A stretch of 50,999 nucleotides of DNA, taken from assembly GCA_052389435.1 (NCBI GenBank), contig JBQTIB010000055.1, forward strand, positions 1 through 50,999. Reading direction: 5' to 3'. Positions 42,470 through 50,101 of the stretch are shown here, piece after piece (position 1 is the first letter of the stretch; every line of letters starts with the position of its first letter). The notes under the pieces were generated by a model, which was given only the letters and a program-made list of their open reading frames with translations, ran no database searches and had not been told where the DNA came from. Position numbers and translations under genes: made by a program. The DNA is from JBQTKD01 sp052389435 (GTDB lineage: Bacteria; Actinomycetota; Actinomycetes; Sporichthyales; Sporichthyaceae).

Positions 42470-42736
42470 GGTCTCCCTCTTCGCAGGACGCGGTCACCGT
42501 AGCGAGGCTCGCCTCCGTTCAATCCGCCGAGGTCGCCGAAGGTGAGGCCGAAACCGGCCCGTACGAACAGGACGCCAGGTGGCGCGGAGAAGGCGTCGGG
42601 GGTCTGAGCCGAACGCCGCGGTACCGCTCGTCGTTGCGTGGCCGACCGGCTCGGGGGAGTTCTCCGCGGCGACGTCGGACGCTCCGCGGCGATTCCGGCC
42701 GGCAGGTCCGCGCACTCGACGTCATGGGCGTGGCGG
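42470..42736. other. 267-bp gap, menB leader
   Basis: On the minus strand TTGAAC and TACGGT, 15 bp apart, could be a menB promoter; between them lies the palindrome GAGGC-GA-GCCTC. The remainder up to the DUF2235 stop is featureless GC-rich DNA. Confidence 0.3.
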
Positions 42737-43789
42737 TCACACTTTCGACTGATGGTCCGTCAGATACTTGGCCAGGTTCTTCGGGGCGTATCCGGGCTGC
42801 CAGGCGCGTCGTTCTTCCACGCTCGCGTGCAGCGACTGGCTCGGGTCCGGGCCGCCGGGTCCGCCGATGCCGTCCGGATCGGGAAGCAGCCCGATCGGGC
42901 GGGTCGCGGCAGGCAGCCACCTCCAGAAGCCGCCGCGGGAGTCGGCGATGTTGCCGTAGAGGTCGCGGACCGGTTCGGTCCCGGGGCGAAAGGTGAGGCC
43001 GGCGCGCTCGGCGCGGTCCCGCATGTACTCCAGCGCGAGGTCGGAGAGTTGGGACTCGGCGTACCCGCCGCCGACGTTGGAGTGGGCGCCGACGAACCAG
43101 ACCTGCTCGAGCACGCGGTTGCCCGGGTGCACCGGCTTGGCCCACAGGGTCGGCCGAAATGCCGCCCGGCGCTCGTCGACGGCGAGGGCCTGGACCGCGA
43201 CGTCGACGCTGCTGGACAGCTGCACGTCGTGGAAGCCCCACCGCACCCGGGCGAACCCTCCGAGCAGCGGCGTGGAACCGATGGGGATGCCCAGCGCGCC
43301 GACCGTGTCGAAGACCCCGAGGAACGCGATCCGACTCTCGACCGAGTGCGCGCGGCGGAACGCCATCGCCTGCTCGCCGTTCGGGTGCGCGGCCGGTTCC
43401 CGGTTGCGGTAGAGCCGGAACGCGGCGCCGATCCGCCCGGCCGCCTCCGGGCGCAGCACCCCGCAGTTGCGGATCAGGCCGGCGAGGCTGCGCGCGGTGT
43501 ACGCGCCGCGGCTGAACCCGAGCAGGAACAGCGCGTCGCCGGGTTCGAAGTTCTCCACGACCCAGCCGTAGGCGTCCCGGACGTTCTCCGCGAGCCCGCG
43601 GCCGAACAGCCCGCCGCGGAGGCGGCCGCTCTGCGAGGTTCCGACGCCGGGCTGGTAGTAGACGCGCTGCTCGAGCCCGTCGGCGCCGGTGGGCGCGACG
43701 GCGGTCCGCAGCTTCCACACGTTCGTCGCGTCGCTACCGCCGCGCGGGGTGTTCCAGGTCCCGTCGCAACACATGACAAGTCGTTTCAC
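42737..43789 (-). CDS. DUF2235 alpha/beta-hydrolase-like protein
   Basis: A 350-aa soluble protein of the DUF2235 family, which includes Tle1-type phospholipases. The N-terminus RLVMCCDGTWN, the GxSxG-like nucleophile elbow LLGFSRGAYTARSLAGLI and FLGVFDTVGALG (catalytic-Asp block) are in family order; QVWFVGAHSNVGGGY supplies a His. No signal peptide. The GTG at 43789 is the likely start. It divides menB from menC and has no obvious menaquinone role. No type VI secretion genes are near. Confidence 0.85.
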   Translation of the reverse strand: MKRLVMCCDGTWNTPRGGSDATNVWKLRTAVAPTGADGLEQRVYYQPGVGTSQSGRLRGGLFGRGLAENVRDAYGWVVENFEPGDALFLLGFSRGAYTARSLAGLIRNCGVLRPEAAGRIGAAFRLYRNREPAAHPNGEQAMAFRRAHSVESRIAFLGVFDTVGALGIPIGSTPLLGGFARVRWGFHDVQLSSSVDVAVQALAVDERRAAFRPTLWAKPVHPGNRVLEQVWFVGAHSNVGGGYAESQLSDLALEYMRDRAERAGLTFRPGTEPVRDLYGNIADSRGGFWRWLPAATRPIGLLPDPDGIGGPGGPDPSQSLHASVEERRAWQPGYAPKNLAKYLTDHQSKV

Positions 43790-43882
43790 GGGGCCACCCT
43801 GCACGCCTTCACAGCCGTCGCGGGCCCATTCCACTCAAACGGTCCGGACACTCCCAATCCGCCCGGAACGCCCCCTCCGCGG

Positions 43883-44040
43883 TGGTCCTGCGCTCATCCA
43901 TGAGCGTGGGCCCACGCGAACCGGACAAGTCGGGCGCGGAAGTGGTCCTGCGCTCATCCATGAGCGTGGGCCCACGGAAACCGGACAAGTCGGGCGCGGA
44001 AGTGGGCCTGCGCTCATCCATGAGCGGAGGCCCGCGCCCC
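43883..44040. repeat. Repeat family 1, three 60-bp tandem copies upstream of menC
   Basis: Units start at about 43883, 43943 and 44003 (the last is partial). Each has TGCGCTCATCCATGAGCG; the first two continue TGGGCCCACG and then CCGGACAAGTCGGGCGCGG. The period is exactly 60, so the reading frame stays open and would encode RSSMSVGPR-(E/K)PDKSGAEV repeats in frame with menC. Not CRISPR: units are contiguous, without spacers. Confidence 0.85.
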
Positions 44041-44055
44041 GGGCGGGAGGATGGC

Positions 44056-45021
44056 GTGGTGGAGCGCTTCGTGTACTCGATTCCGCTGCGCACGCGCTTC
44101 CGCGGAATCGTGGTGCGCGAGGGGATGCTGCTGCGCGGCCCGGCGGGGTGGGGGGAGTTCGCGCCGTTCGCCGAGTACGACGCCGACGAGTGCGTGCCCT
44201 GGCTCGCCGCCGCGATCGAGGCCGCCACACTCGGCTGGCCCGCGCCGGTGCGGGACCGCATCCCCGTCAACGCCACGGTTCCGGCCTGCGACCCCGAACG
44301 CGCGCAGCAGATCGTTCGCGCGGGCGGCTGCCGGACGGTCAAGGTCAAGGTCGCCGAGGTCGGGCAGACCCTGGCCGACGACCTGGAGCGCGTCGCCGCG
44401 GTCCGCGAGGCCCTCGGCCCCGCCGGGCTCGTGCGCGTCGACGCCAACGGAGGTTGGGCCGACCCCACAACGGCGGCGCACTCCATCCTCGCCCTGGACC
44501 GGGCGGTCGGGCTGGAGTACGTCGAGCAGCCCTGCCGGACCGTCGAGGAACTCAGGGAGGTCAGGCGTCTGGTCGACGTCCCCATCGCGGCCGACGAGTC
44601 CATCCGTCGCGCCGCCGACCCGCTGCGGGTCGCCCGGTTGGAGGCCGCGGACATCGCGGTGATCAAGGTCGCCCCGCGCGGCGGAGTCCGCAGAGCGCTC
44701 GAACTGATCGAACGCATCGGGCTGCCCGCCGTGGTGAGCAGCGCCCTGGAGACCTCCGTCGGCATCGCCGCCGGCGTCGCGCTCGCCGCCGCGTTGCCCG
44801 AGCTTCCGTACGCCTGCGGGCTGTCCACCGTCGCGCTGCTCGAGCGGGACGTGACCGCCGAGCCGCTCCTGCCCACCGACGGCTACCTCCCCGTGCGGAC
44901 CGTCACGCCGGATCCGGCGGCACTTCTGCGGGTCGAGGCCGACGGCGATGCGAGGATTCGGTGGAACGCCAGGTGGGACGCGGCAGCGGCCCGGAGCGCA
45001 GGATCGGAGGGGTCGCGCTGA
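44056..45021 (+). CDS. menC: o-Succinylbenzoate synthase
   Basis: Enolase-superfamily enzyme that dehydrates SHCHC to OSB. Metal ligands lie in RVDANGGW, YVEQPC and AADESI, and lysines in TVKVKVAE and VIKVAPRGG. GGGAGG ends five bases before the GTG at 44056 (the next GTG, 44059, is equally possible), giving 321 aa as in mycobacteria. The frame is open upstream through the 60-bp repeats, so an N-terminal extension is possible but unlikely. Its stop overlaps menD. Confidence 0.94.
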   Translation: MVERFVYSIPLRTRFRGIVVREGMLLRGPAGWGEFAPFAEYDADECVPWLAAAIEAATLGWPAPVRDRIPVNATVPACDPERAQQIVRAGGCRTVKVKVAEVGQTLADDLERVAAVREALGPAGLVRVDANGGWADPTTAAHSILALDRAVGLEYVEQPCRTVEELREVRRLVDVPIAADESIRRAADPLRVARLEAADIAVIKVAPRGGVRRALELIERIGLPAVVSSALETSVGIAAGVALAAALPELPYACGLSTVALLERDVTAEPLLPTDGYLPVRTVTPDPAALLRVEADGDARIRWNARWDAAAARSAGSEGSR

Positions 45022-46682
45022 ACCCGTCCACCGCGCTCGCCCGCGTGTTGGTCGACGAACTCCGCCGGTGCGGAGTCACCGAAGCCGTCCTCGCGCCCGG
45101 CTCCCGCTCCGCCCCGCTCGCCCTGGCCCTCGCGCAGGAGCCCGGCATTCGCCTGCACGTGCGCATCGACGAGCGCTCCGCCGGATTCCTCGCCATCGGC
45201 CTCGCCCGCGCCTCCGGCAATCCCGCCGCCGTCGTGTGCACCTCCGGGACCGCCGTCGCGAACCTGCATCCGGCCGTGCTCGAGGCGCACGAGGGCAACG
45301 TCCCGCTGCTTCTGCTCACCGCGGACCGCCCACCCGAGCTGCGCGGCACCGGCTCCAGCCAGACCGTGGACCAGGTCGGCCTGTTCGGCCGGTCCGTGCG
45401 CCTGTTCGCCGACGTCGGCGTGCCCGAGTCCGTCCCGGGGCAGGTCGCCTACTGGCGCTCGCTCGTCGGCCGGGCCGTTGCCGCCGCCTCCGACGGCCCC
45501 GTCCACCTGAACCTGCCCCTGCGCGAGCCCCTCGTCCCGGATGGGGACCCGACCTGGCCCGAGCCCCTCGACGGCCGCGCCGACGGCTTGCCGTGGGTGC
45601 GGGTCGGCTCGGCGCCGCCGGCCGTCGGCGCGGAGTTCGCCGACCTGTTCGACGGCCCCGTCCCGGAACGCGGCGTGGTGATCGCCGGCGACCGCGTCGC
45701 GGACCCGCTCGCCGTCGTCGAGTTCGCCGCCGCGCTCGGCTGGCCGCTGCTCGCCGAACCCACCAGCGGCGCCCGCCGCGACGGCGCGATCGCCGGATAC
45801 CCCTTCCTCCTCGCCGACGCCGGTTTCGCCGCCGAGACCCCCGACTGCGTGGTCGTCGTCGGCAACCCCGGCCTGTCGCGAGCTCTGCTCCGCTGGGCCG
45901 CGAAGGCGCCGCGGCACGTCGTCGTCGACCCCTCGCCCCGCTGGGCCGACCCCACCCGCCGTGCCGACCTCGTCCTTCCCACGCTCCCGACGGTGTCCGT
46001 TCCGTTGCCGTCCGGCGCCTGGCTCCAGCGTTGGCAGGAGGCCGCCGCCGTGGTCGAGAAGGTTCTCGACGACCTGATCGGCGCGGATCCGCTCACCGAA
46101 CTCGCCGTGGCGCGCACGGTCGGCACCGCCGCGGCCCGCGACGGCCTGGTCTTCGTCGGACCGAGCCGCCCGATCCGCGACCTCGAAGCCACCTTTCCCG
46201 ACCGCCCCGACGTGCGCGTGCTCGCCAACCGCGGCGTCAACGGCATCGACGGGGTGGTGTCCGCGGCCATCGGGGCCGCGCTCGCCGATCAGAGCGTCGG
46301 CGGCGGGCCTGCGGTGGCCCTGCTCGGCGACCTCACCTACCTCCACGACCGCAACGGGCTGCTGCTCGGCCCCGAGGACCCGCGCCCGAACCTGACCCTG
46401 GTCGTGGTCGACAACGACGGCGGCGGCATCTTCTCCACGCTCCCGCAGGCGGGCAGCCCCGGCTTCGAGCGAGTCTTCGCCACCCCGCACGGCCGCGACC
46501 TGTGCGCCGACGCCGCCTTCGCCGGAGTCCCGGCGATCACGGTGAGCACGCACGCGGACCTCGTCGAGGCGCTGTTCCCGGAACCGGGCCTGCGCCTGGT
46601 GCGCGTGGCCACCGACCGTGCCGCCAACGCCGCCCTGCTCCTCCGCGTTCAGCACGAGATCGGCGCCGCGTTGCATCGGTGA
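45018..46682 (+). CDS. menD: SEPHCHC synthase
   Basis: ThDP enzyme adding 2-oxoglutarate to isochorismate. Starting at CTG 45018 it is 554 aa, the length I recall for mycobacterial MenD. Motifs: LAPGSRSAPLALAL, CTSGTAVANLHPAV, LLLTADRPPELRGTGSSQT and the C-terminal ThDP block LLGDLTYLHDRNGLLL with VVDNDGGGIFSTL. No ATG, GTG or TTG lies at the homologous N-terminus (NPSTALARV); CTG overlaps the menC stop (CTGA) with GGAGGGG five bases upstream. An upstream GTG (around 44974) is the alternative. Confidence 0.94.
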   Translation: MNPSTALARVLVDELRRCGVTEAVLAPGSRSAPLALALAQEPGIRLHVRIDERSAGFLAIGLARASGNPAAVVCTSGTAVANLHPAVLEAHEGNVPLLLLTADRPPELRGTGSSQTVDQVGLFGRSVRLFADVGVPESVPGQVAYWRSLVGRAVAAASDGPVHLNLPLREPLVPDGDPTWPEPLDGRADGLPWVRVGSAPPAVGAEFADLFDGPVPERGVVIAGDRVADPLAVVEFAAALGWPLLAEPTSGARRDGAIAGYPFLLADAGFAAETPDCVVVVGNPGLSRALLRWAAKAPRHVVVDPSPRWADPTRRADLVLPTLPTVSVPLPSGAWLQRWQEAAAVVEKVLDDLIGADPLTELAVARTVGTAAARDGLVFVGPSRPIRDLEATFPDRPDVRVLANRGVNGIDGVVSAAIGAALADQSVGGGPAVALLGDLTYLHDRNGLLLGPEDPRPNLTLVVVDNDGGGIFSTLPQAGSPGFERVFATPHGRDLCADAAFAGVPAITVSTHADLVEALFPEPGLRLVRVATDRAANAALLLRVQHEIGAALHR

Positions 46683-46988
46683 CGTTCGGCGAAGCAGCGG
46701 CCCGGCACGGCGCGGCGCGTGCGGCAGGACGCTGCTCGGGGTCAGTCGGTTCGGCCGGCATTCGACATCGCGCGGCAGCGGGCGTGGTTTCGCCCGGCGC
46801 CGACCCTCGAGGAGTTGCGCGCGGCGGTCGAACGCCCAACCCGAAACCCCGAAGGTGGCGAAGTAGCACCGACGTGCGGGCACCACTGGCTCCCGTCGGT
46901 CGTTGGCTCGGGTGGCGGCCCGCCCGAGCCGCGACCTTCGCCCCGGACGGGGCGCAGTGGACCCGCCCCCTCATGAGACGGTTAGCGC
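46683..46988. other. 306-bp gap between menD and lspA
   Basis: A short open frame (46719-46976) translates to a fragment with FDIARQRAWFRPAPTLEELR, but it has no ribosome binding site, no family resemblance I can name and overlaps other open frames. No hairpin with a T-run. I annotate nothing. Confidence 0.4.
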
Positions 46989-47690
46989 GTGGCTGAACTG
47001 GACACCGAGACCGGCGAGGGCCGCTCCCACAGGCGATCGAAGCGAGCGGAGAACGGACCGGTGCGCAACGAACGGTCCGCCTCCTCCGAGCCGAAGGCGC
47101 GCCGCGTGCCGCCGCCTGCGGACGCTCGCCGCAAGTGCCTGTGGATCGTCGGGATCGCGACGGTGCTCGCCTACGTCACCGACCTCGTCACCAAGGTGAT
47201 CGCGGTCGAAGAGCTGTCCAACCGGGAACCCGTGCAGGTCGTCGGCACCCTGTTCCAGCTCGAACTGATTCGCAACCCCGGGGCTGCGTTCGGCCTGGGC
47301 GTCGGCGTGACGATCGTGTTCACGATCATCAGCTTCGGCGTCGTCGGCGCGATCCTGTACAACGCCCGCCGCCTCGGCAGCGTCGGCTGGGCGCTGGTGT
47401 TCGGCCTCGTGCTCGGCGGCGCGATGGGCAACCTCACCGACCGCATCTTCCGCGCCCCGGGCGTCGGCCGCGGCCACGTCGTGGACATGTTCCACCTGAA
47501 GAACTGGCCCGTGTTCAACGTCGCCGACAGCGCCTTCTGCGTCGCGGGCGTCATCGTCGTCCTGCTCGCCACGCGGAACATCCCGCTGGAGGGTCTGCGC
47601 CCCGGGGAGGAGTCCGCCGAGGCCGAGGCCGCGGAGGACGACGACGACATGTGGTCCAAGCCCCGGCGCTCGCAGGTCGACGAGGCCTAG
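46989..47690 (+). CDS. lspA: Lipoprotein signal peptidase (signal peptidase II)
   Basis: Membrane aspartic protease cleaving prolipoprotein signals. The 233-aa protein has four hydrophobic segments; VTDLVTKVIAVEEL, LIRNPGAAFGLG, GGAMGNLTDRIF, GHVVDMF and NWPVFNVADS hold the conserved Asp and Asn residues including both catalytic aspartates. It is longer than usual because of a charged 45-residue N-terminal tail and an acidic C-terminal tail (EDDDDMW). GTG start. A lipoprotein gene lies two genes downstream. Confidence 0.95.
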   Translation: MAELDTETGEGRSHRRSKRAENGPVRNERSASSEPKARRVPPPADARRKCLWIVGIATVLAYVTDLVTKVIAVEELSNREPVQVVGTLFQLELIRNPGAAFGLGVGVTIVFTIISFGVVGAILYNARRLGSVGWALVFGLVLGGAMGNLTDRIFRAPGVGRGHVVDMFHLKNWPVFNVADSAFCVAGVIVVLLATRNIPLEGLRPGEESAEAEAAEDDDDMWSKPRRSQVDEA

Positions 47691-47775
47691 GCGAACGAGC
47701 AGTCCGCCCGAAAAGGCCTGCCCGACGCTTTCGCGCCCGGAGCGCCACCTGTGCGTGCGCACCCCAACGCGAGGC

Positions 47776-47814
47776 GCGATCGCCGAACGGGACGACCTCC
47801 CTTTCGGCGATCGC
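47776..47814 (+). terminator. Strong 12-bp inverted repeat after lspA
   Basis: GCGATCGCCGAA (47776-47787) and TTCGGCGATCGC (47803-47814) are perfect complements around a 15-nt loop. There is no T-run after the stem. Position, 85 bp after lspA and 50 bp before the reductase, suits a terminator. Confidence 0.55.
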
Positions 47815-47852
47815 CACCCCGACCGGCGGCGACGGGCGGGGCCGCGGCGAGG

Positions 47853-47858
47853 TAGAAA
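47853..47858 (+). promoter_or_regulatory. -10-like box, aldo/keto reductase gene
   Basis: TAGAAA ends 6 nt before the ATG; consistent with a leaderless message. Confidence 0.35.
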
Positions 47859-47864
47859 GCACCT

Positions 47865-48836
47865 ATGACCGCGAACCGGATCCCGACCCGCACGCTCGGC
47901 GCCGACGGACCCGTGGTGGGCGCGGTCGGGCTCGGGTGCATGGGCATGTCCTGGGCCTACGACCCCGCCGACCGAGACGCGGACCGCTCCGAGGCGACGA
48001 TCCACGCCGCGCTCGACGTCGGGGTCACCTTCGTCGACACCGCCCCCGCGTACGGGCCGTTCGCGAACGAGGAACTCGTCGGCAGAGCCCTTGCGGGGCG
48101 GCGCGAGGAGGCGGTCCTGGCCACCAAGGCCGGTCTGATCGTCGACCTGAACACCTTCGAGTTCGTCAAGGACGGCCGTCCCGAGGCGATCAGGCAGTCC
48201 TGCGAGGACTCCCTCAAGCGGCTCGGCGTGGAGTACGTCGACCTGTTCCAACTGCACCGCGTCGATCCGAACGTCCCGATCGAGGAGACCTGGGGCGCGA
48301 TGGCCGAACTCGTCGAGCGCGGGATGGTCGGCGCCCTCGGGCTGTCCGAGACCAGCGCACAAGAGTGCACCCGCGCCCACGCCGTGCACCCCGTCGCCTC
48401 GGTGCAGTCCGAGTTCAGCCTCTGGACCCGCGACGTGCAGACCAACGGCGTGCTGGCCTGGTGCGAGGCCAACGGTGCGGCGCTGATTCCGTTCTCTCCG
48501 CTCGGCCGAGGCTTTCTGACCGGCTCCATCGGCGCGGAGCACAGCTTCGAGGCCAAGGACTTCCGAGCCCGGAACCCGCGCTTCGCCGAGCAGGCGCTCG
48601 CCGCCAACCAGGGGATCGTCGACGTCGTCCGCGACGTGGCCGCGGCCCTGGACGCCACCGCGGCGCAGGTCGCACTGGCCTGGATCCTGGCGCAGTCGCC
48701 CTGCATCGTCCCGATCCCCGGCACCCGCCGCCCGGAACGGCTGCGGGAGAACGCCGCGGCGGCCGACCTCGACCTGCCCGAAGACGATCTCGCGCGTCTG
48801 GACGAGGTTCCGGCGCCCGTCGGAGCCCGGTACTAG
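47865..48836 (+). CDS. Aldo/keto reductase
   Basis: A 323-aa NADPH-dependent (alpha/beta)8 oxidoreductase. The tetrad Asp/Tyr are in FVDTAPAYGPFANEE, Lys in VLATKAG and His in LFQLHRVDPN; the cofactor block is IVPIPGTRRPERLRENAAA. It belongs to the YghZ/AKR13-like group that ends with a loop near PVGARY; substrate unknown. The stop TAG shares its last base with the GTG of the lipoprotein gene, so the two are translationally coupled. Confidence 0.92.
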   Translation: MTANRIPTRTLGADGPVVGAVGLGCMGMSWAYDPADRDADRSEATIHAALDVGVTFVDTAPAYGPFANEELVGRALAGRREEAVLATKAGLIVDLNTFEFVKDGRPEAIRQSCEDSLKRLGVEYVDLFQLHRVDPNVPIEETWGAMAELVERGMVGALGLSETSAQECTRAHAVHPVASVQSEFSLWTRDVQTNGVLAWCEANGAALIPFSPLGRGFLTGSIGAEHSFEAKDFRARNPRFAEQALAANQGIVDVVRDVAAALDATAAQVALAWILAQSPCIVPIPGTRRPERLRENAAAADLDLPEDDLARLDEVPAPVGARY

Positions 48837-49906
48837 TGGCACGGCCTCCCGCGGCCGCCGCGCTCGGGCTGACCCTGCTCGCGGGGTGCGGTTCGGCGAC
48901 CGCGCAGGCCCCCGCACCCGTCGCGGCCCCGGCCCCGGCAAAGGCCGCGGCCGGGGGCGTGATCGCGTTCGTCGACCGCGACGCGGGCGGGGACGAGGAG
49001 ATCTTCACGATCCGGCCCGACGGGACCAAGCGGCGTCAGCTCACCAGAAACTCCGGTCTGGACACCGAGCCCACGGTCTCCCCGGACGGCACCCGCATCG
49101 CCTGGACCGGGGAGGGGACGCCGGGCAACGTCGACGTCTTCGTCATGAACGTGGACGGCACCGGCAAGAAACGCCTCACCCGGCACTCCCAGCCGGACTC
49201 CGACCCGACCTTCTCCGCCGACGGCTCCCGGATCGCCTTCCGCAGCGACCGCCGCGGCGGCGCCGCCGAGATCTGGACCATGACGGTCGCCGGGAAGGAC
49301 CTGCGGCGCCTCACCGACGCCGGCAGCGGACCCGAGGAGCGGCAGAGCTACCAGCCCAGCTTCGGCCCCGCCGGCCGCATCGCGTTCACCAGCGATCGGG
49401 ACGCGACCGCGCCCAACGGCGCCCGCAACGAAATCTGGACGATGGACTGCGACGGAGCGTCGCCGCGGCGGCTGACGGACAACTCCGTCAACGACAGCAC
49501 CCCCTCCTTCTCCCCCCGGGGCGACCGGATCGCGTTCTGGAGCAACGAGGCGCAGAGCAACGTCGACGTGTGGACGGTGAAGTCCGACGGTTCCGACCGC
49601 CGGCGGCTGACCACGGACGAGGGCAACGACCTCGAGCCCGCGTTCTCCCCCGACGGAGCCCGGATCGCCTTCACCAGCACCCGCGACGGCGACGCCAAGG
49701 CCAGCGGCGACGACGCCGTCTGGACGATGAACGCCGACGGCTCCGCCCAGCGCCGGCTGACCGCCGGAAAGCTGCCGAGCTGGGGTGGCGGGATCGGCGC
49801 CGGAACCGACCTGTCCTGTGAGGACGAGAAGAGCCCGGCAAGCACCCGGAAAGACCCCGAATCGGGCCGGGAAGTGACCCAGGACACTCGTTTCGGAGCC
49901 GTCTGA
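48836..49906 (+). CDS. TolB-like WD40/PD40 beta-propeller lipoprotein
   Basis: A 356-aa exported lipoprotein. The signal ends at the lipobox LLAGC (Cys at residue 18) after ALGLTLLAG, followed by an Ala/Pro linker. The body has at least five PD40 repeats of the type FSPDGARIAFTSTRDG and FSADGSRIAFRSDR, alternating with IWTM and RRLT blades, forming a propeller. No Tol-Pal partners are expected in a Gram-positive; a substrate-binding or scaffolding role is likely. The GTG start is inside the reductase stop (TAGTG). Confidence 0.85.
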   Translation: MARPPAAAALGLTLLAGCGSATAQAPAPVAAPAPAKAAAGGVIAFVDRDAGGDEEIFTIRPDGTKRRQLTRNSGLDTEPTVSPDGTRIAWTGEGTPGNVDVFVMNVDGTGKKRLTRHSQPDSDPTFSADGSRIAFRSDRRGGAAEIWTMTVAGKDLRRLTDAGSGPEERQSYQPSFGPAGRIAFTSDRDATAPNGARNEIWTMDCDGASPRRLTDNSVNDSTPSFSPRGDRIAFWSNEAQSNVDVWTVKSDGSDRRRLTTDEGNDLEPAFSPDGARIAFTSTRDGDAKASGDDAVWTMNADGSAQRRLTAGKLPSWGGGIGAGTDLSCEDEKSPASTRKDPESGREVTQDTRFGAV

Positions 49907-49914
49907 GCCCTACG

Positions 49915-49942
49915 TGTTCGAGGCATGTTCGCGGCATGTTTC
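49915..49942. promoter_or_regulatory. 11-bp phased direct repeats upstream of the monooxygenase
   Basis: TGTTCGAGGCA, TGTTCGCGGCA and TGTTTC follow each other at exactly 11-bp steps, one helical turn. Such phasing suits head-to-tail binding of an activator. The block starts 9 bp after the lipoprotein stop. Confidence 0.5.
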
Positions 49943-49983
49943 CGCAGGTCAAGGCAATTTGGTCGATGTTCCCCCGGCATTCG

Positions 49984-50002
49984 TTCGTCCTGCCAGGACG
50001 AA
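49984..50002. promoter_or_regulatory. 19-bp palindrome, possible operator
   Basis: TTCGTCCTG-C-CAGGACGAA is a perfect inverted repeat with a one-base centre, about 100 bp before the monooxygenase start. It looks like a dimeric repressor site (TetR-, GntR- or MarR-type size). Confidence 0.55.
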
Positions 50003-50026
50003 AAATCGAGGCGTCGCGGACCGGAA

Positions 50027-50041
50027 CAGGTGCTGCACCTG
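50027..50041. promoter_or_regulatory. 15-bp palindrome, possible second operator
   Basis: CAGGTGC-T-GCACCTG, perfect; its centre is 41 bp from that of the 19-bp palindrome, close to four helical turns. The sequence differs from the first site. Confidence 0.45.
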
Positions 50042-50101
50042 GTCGCCGGGCCCGCGTAGAACAGTCCCAGGCAACGATTCGACTTAGTGGAGGAGATCTC
50101 C

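Noticed and set aside
43883..44040. CRISPR array
   Set aside because: The 60-bp units are contiguous and nearly identical throughout, with no variable spacers and no cas genes.
46719..46976. Short protein-coding gene between menD and lspA
   Set aside because: No ribosome binding site, no recognised family, and competing open frames on both strands.
48836..49906. TolB of a Tol-Pal system
   Set aside because: The propeller repeats are TolB-like, but the protein is a lipoprotein in a Gram-positive with no TolQ, TolR or Pal genes nearby.
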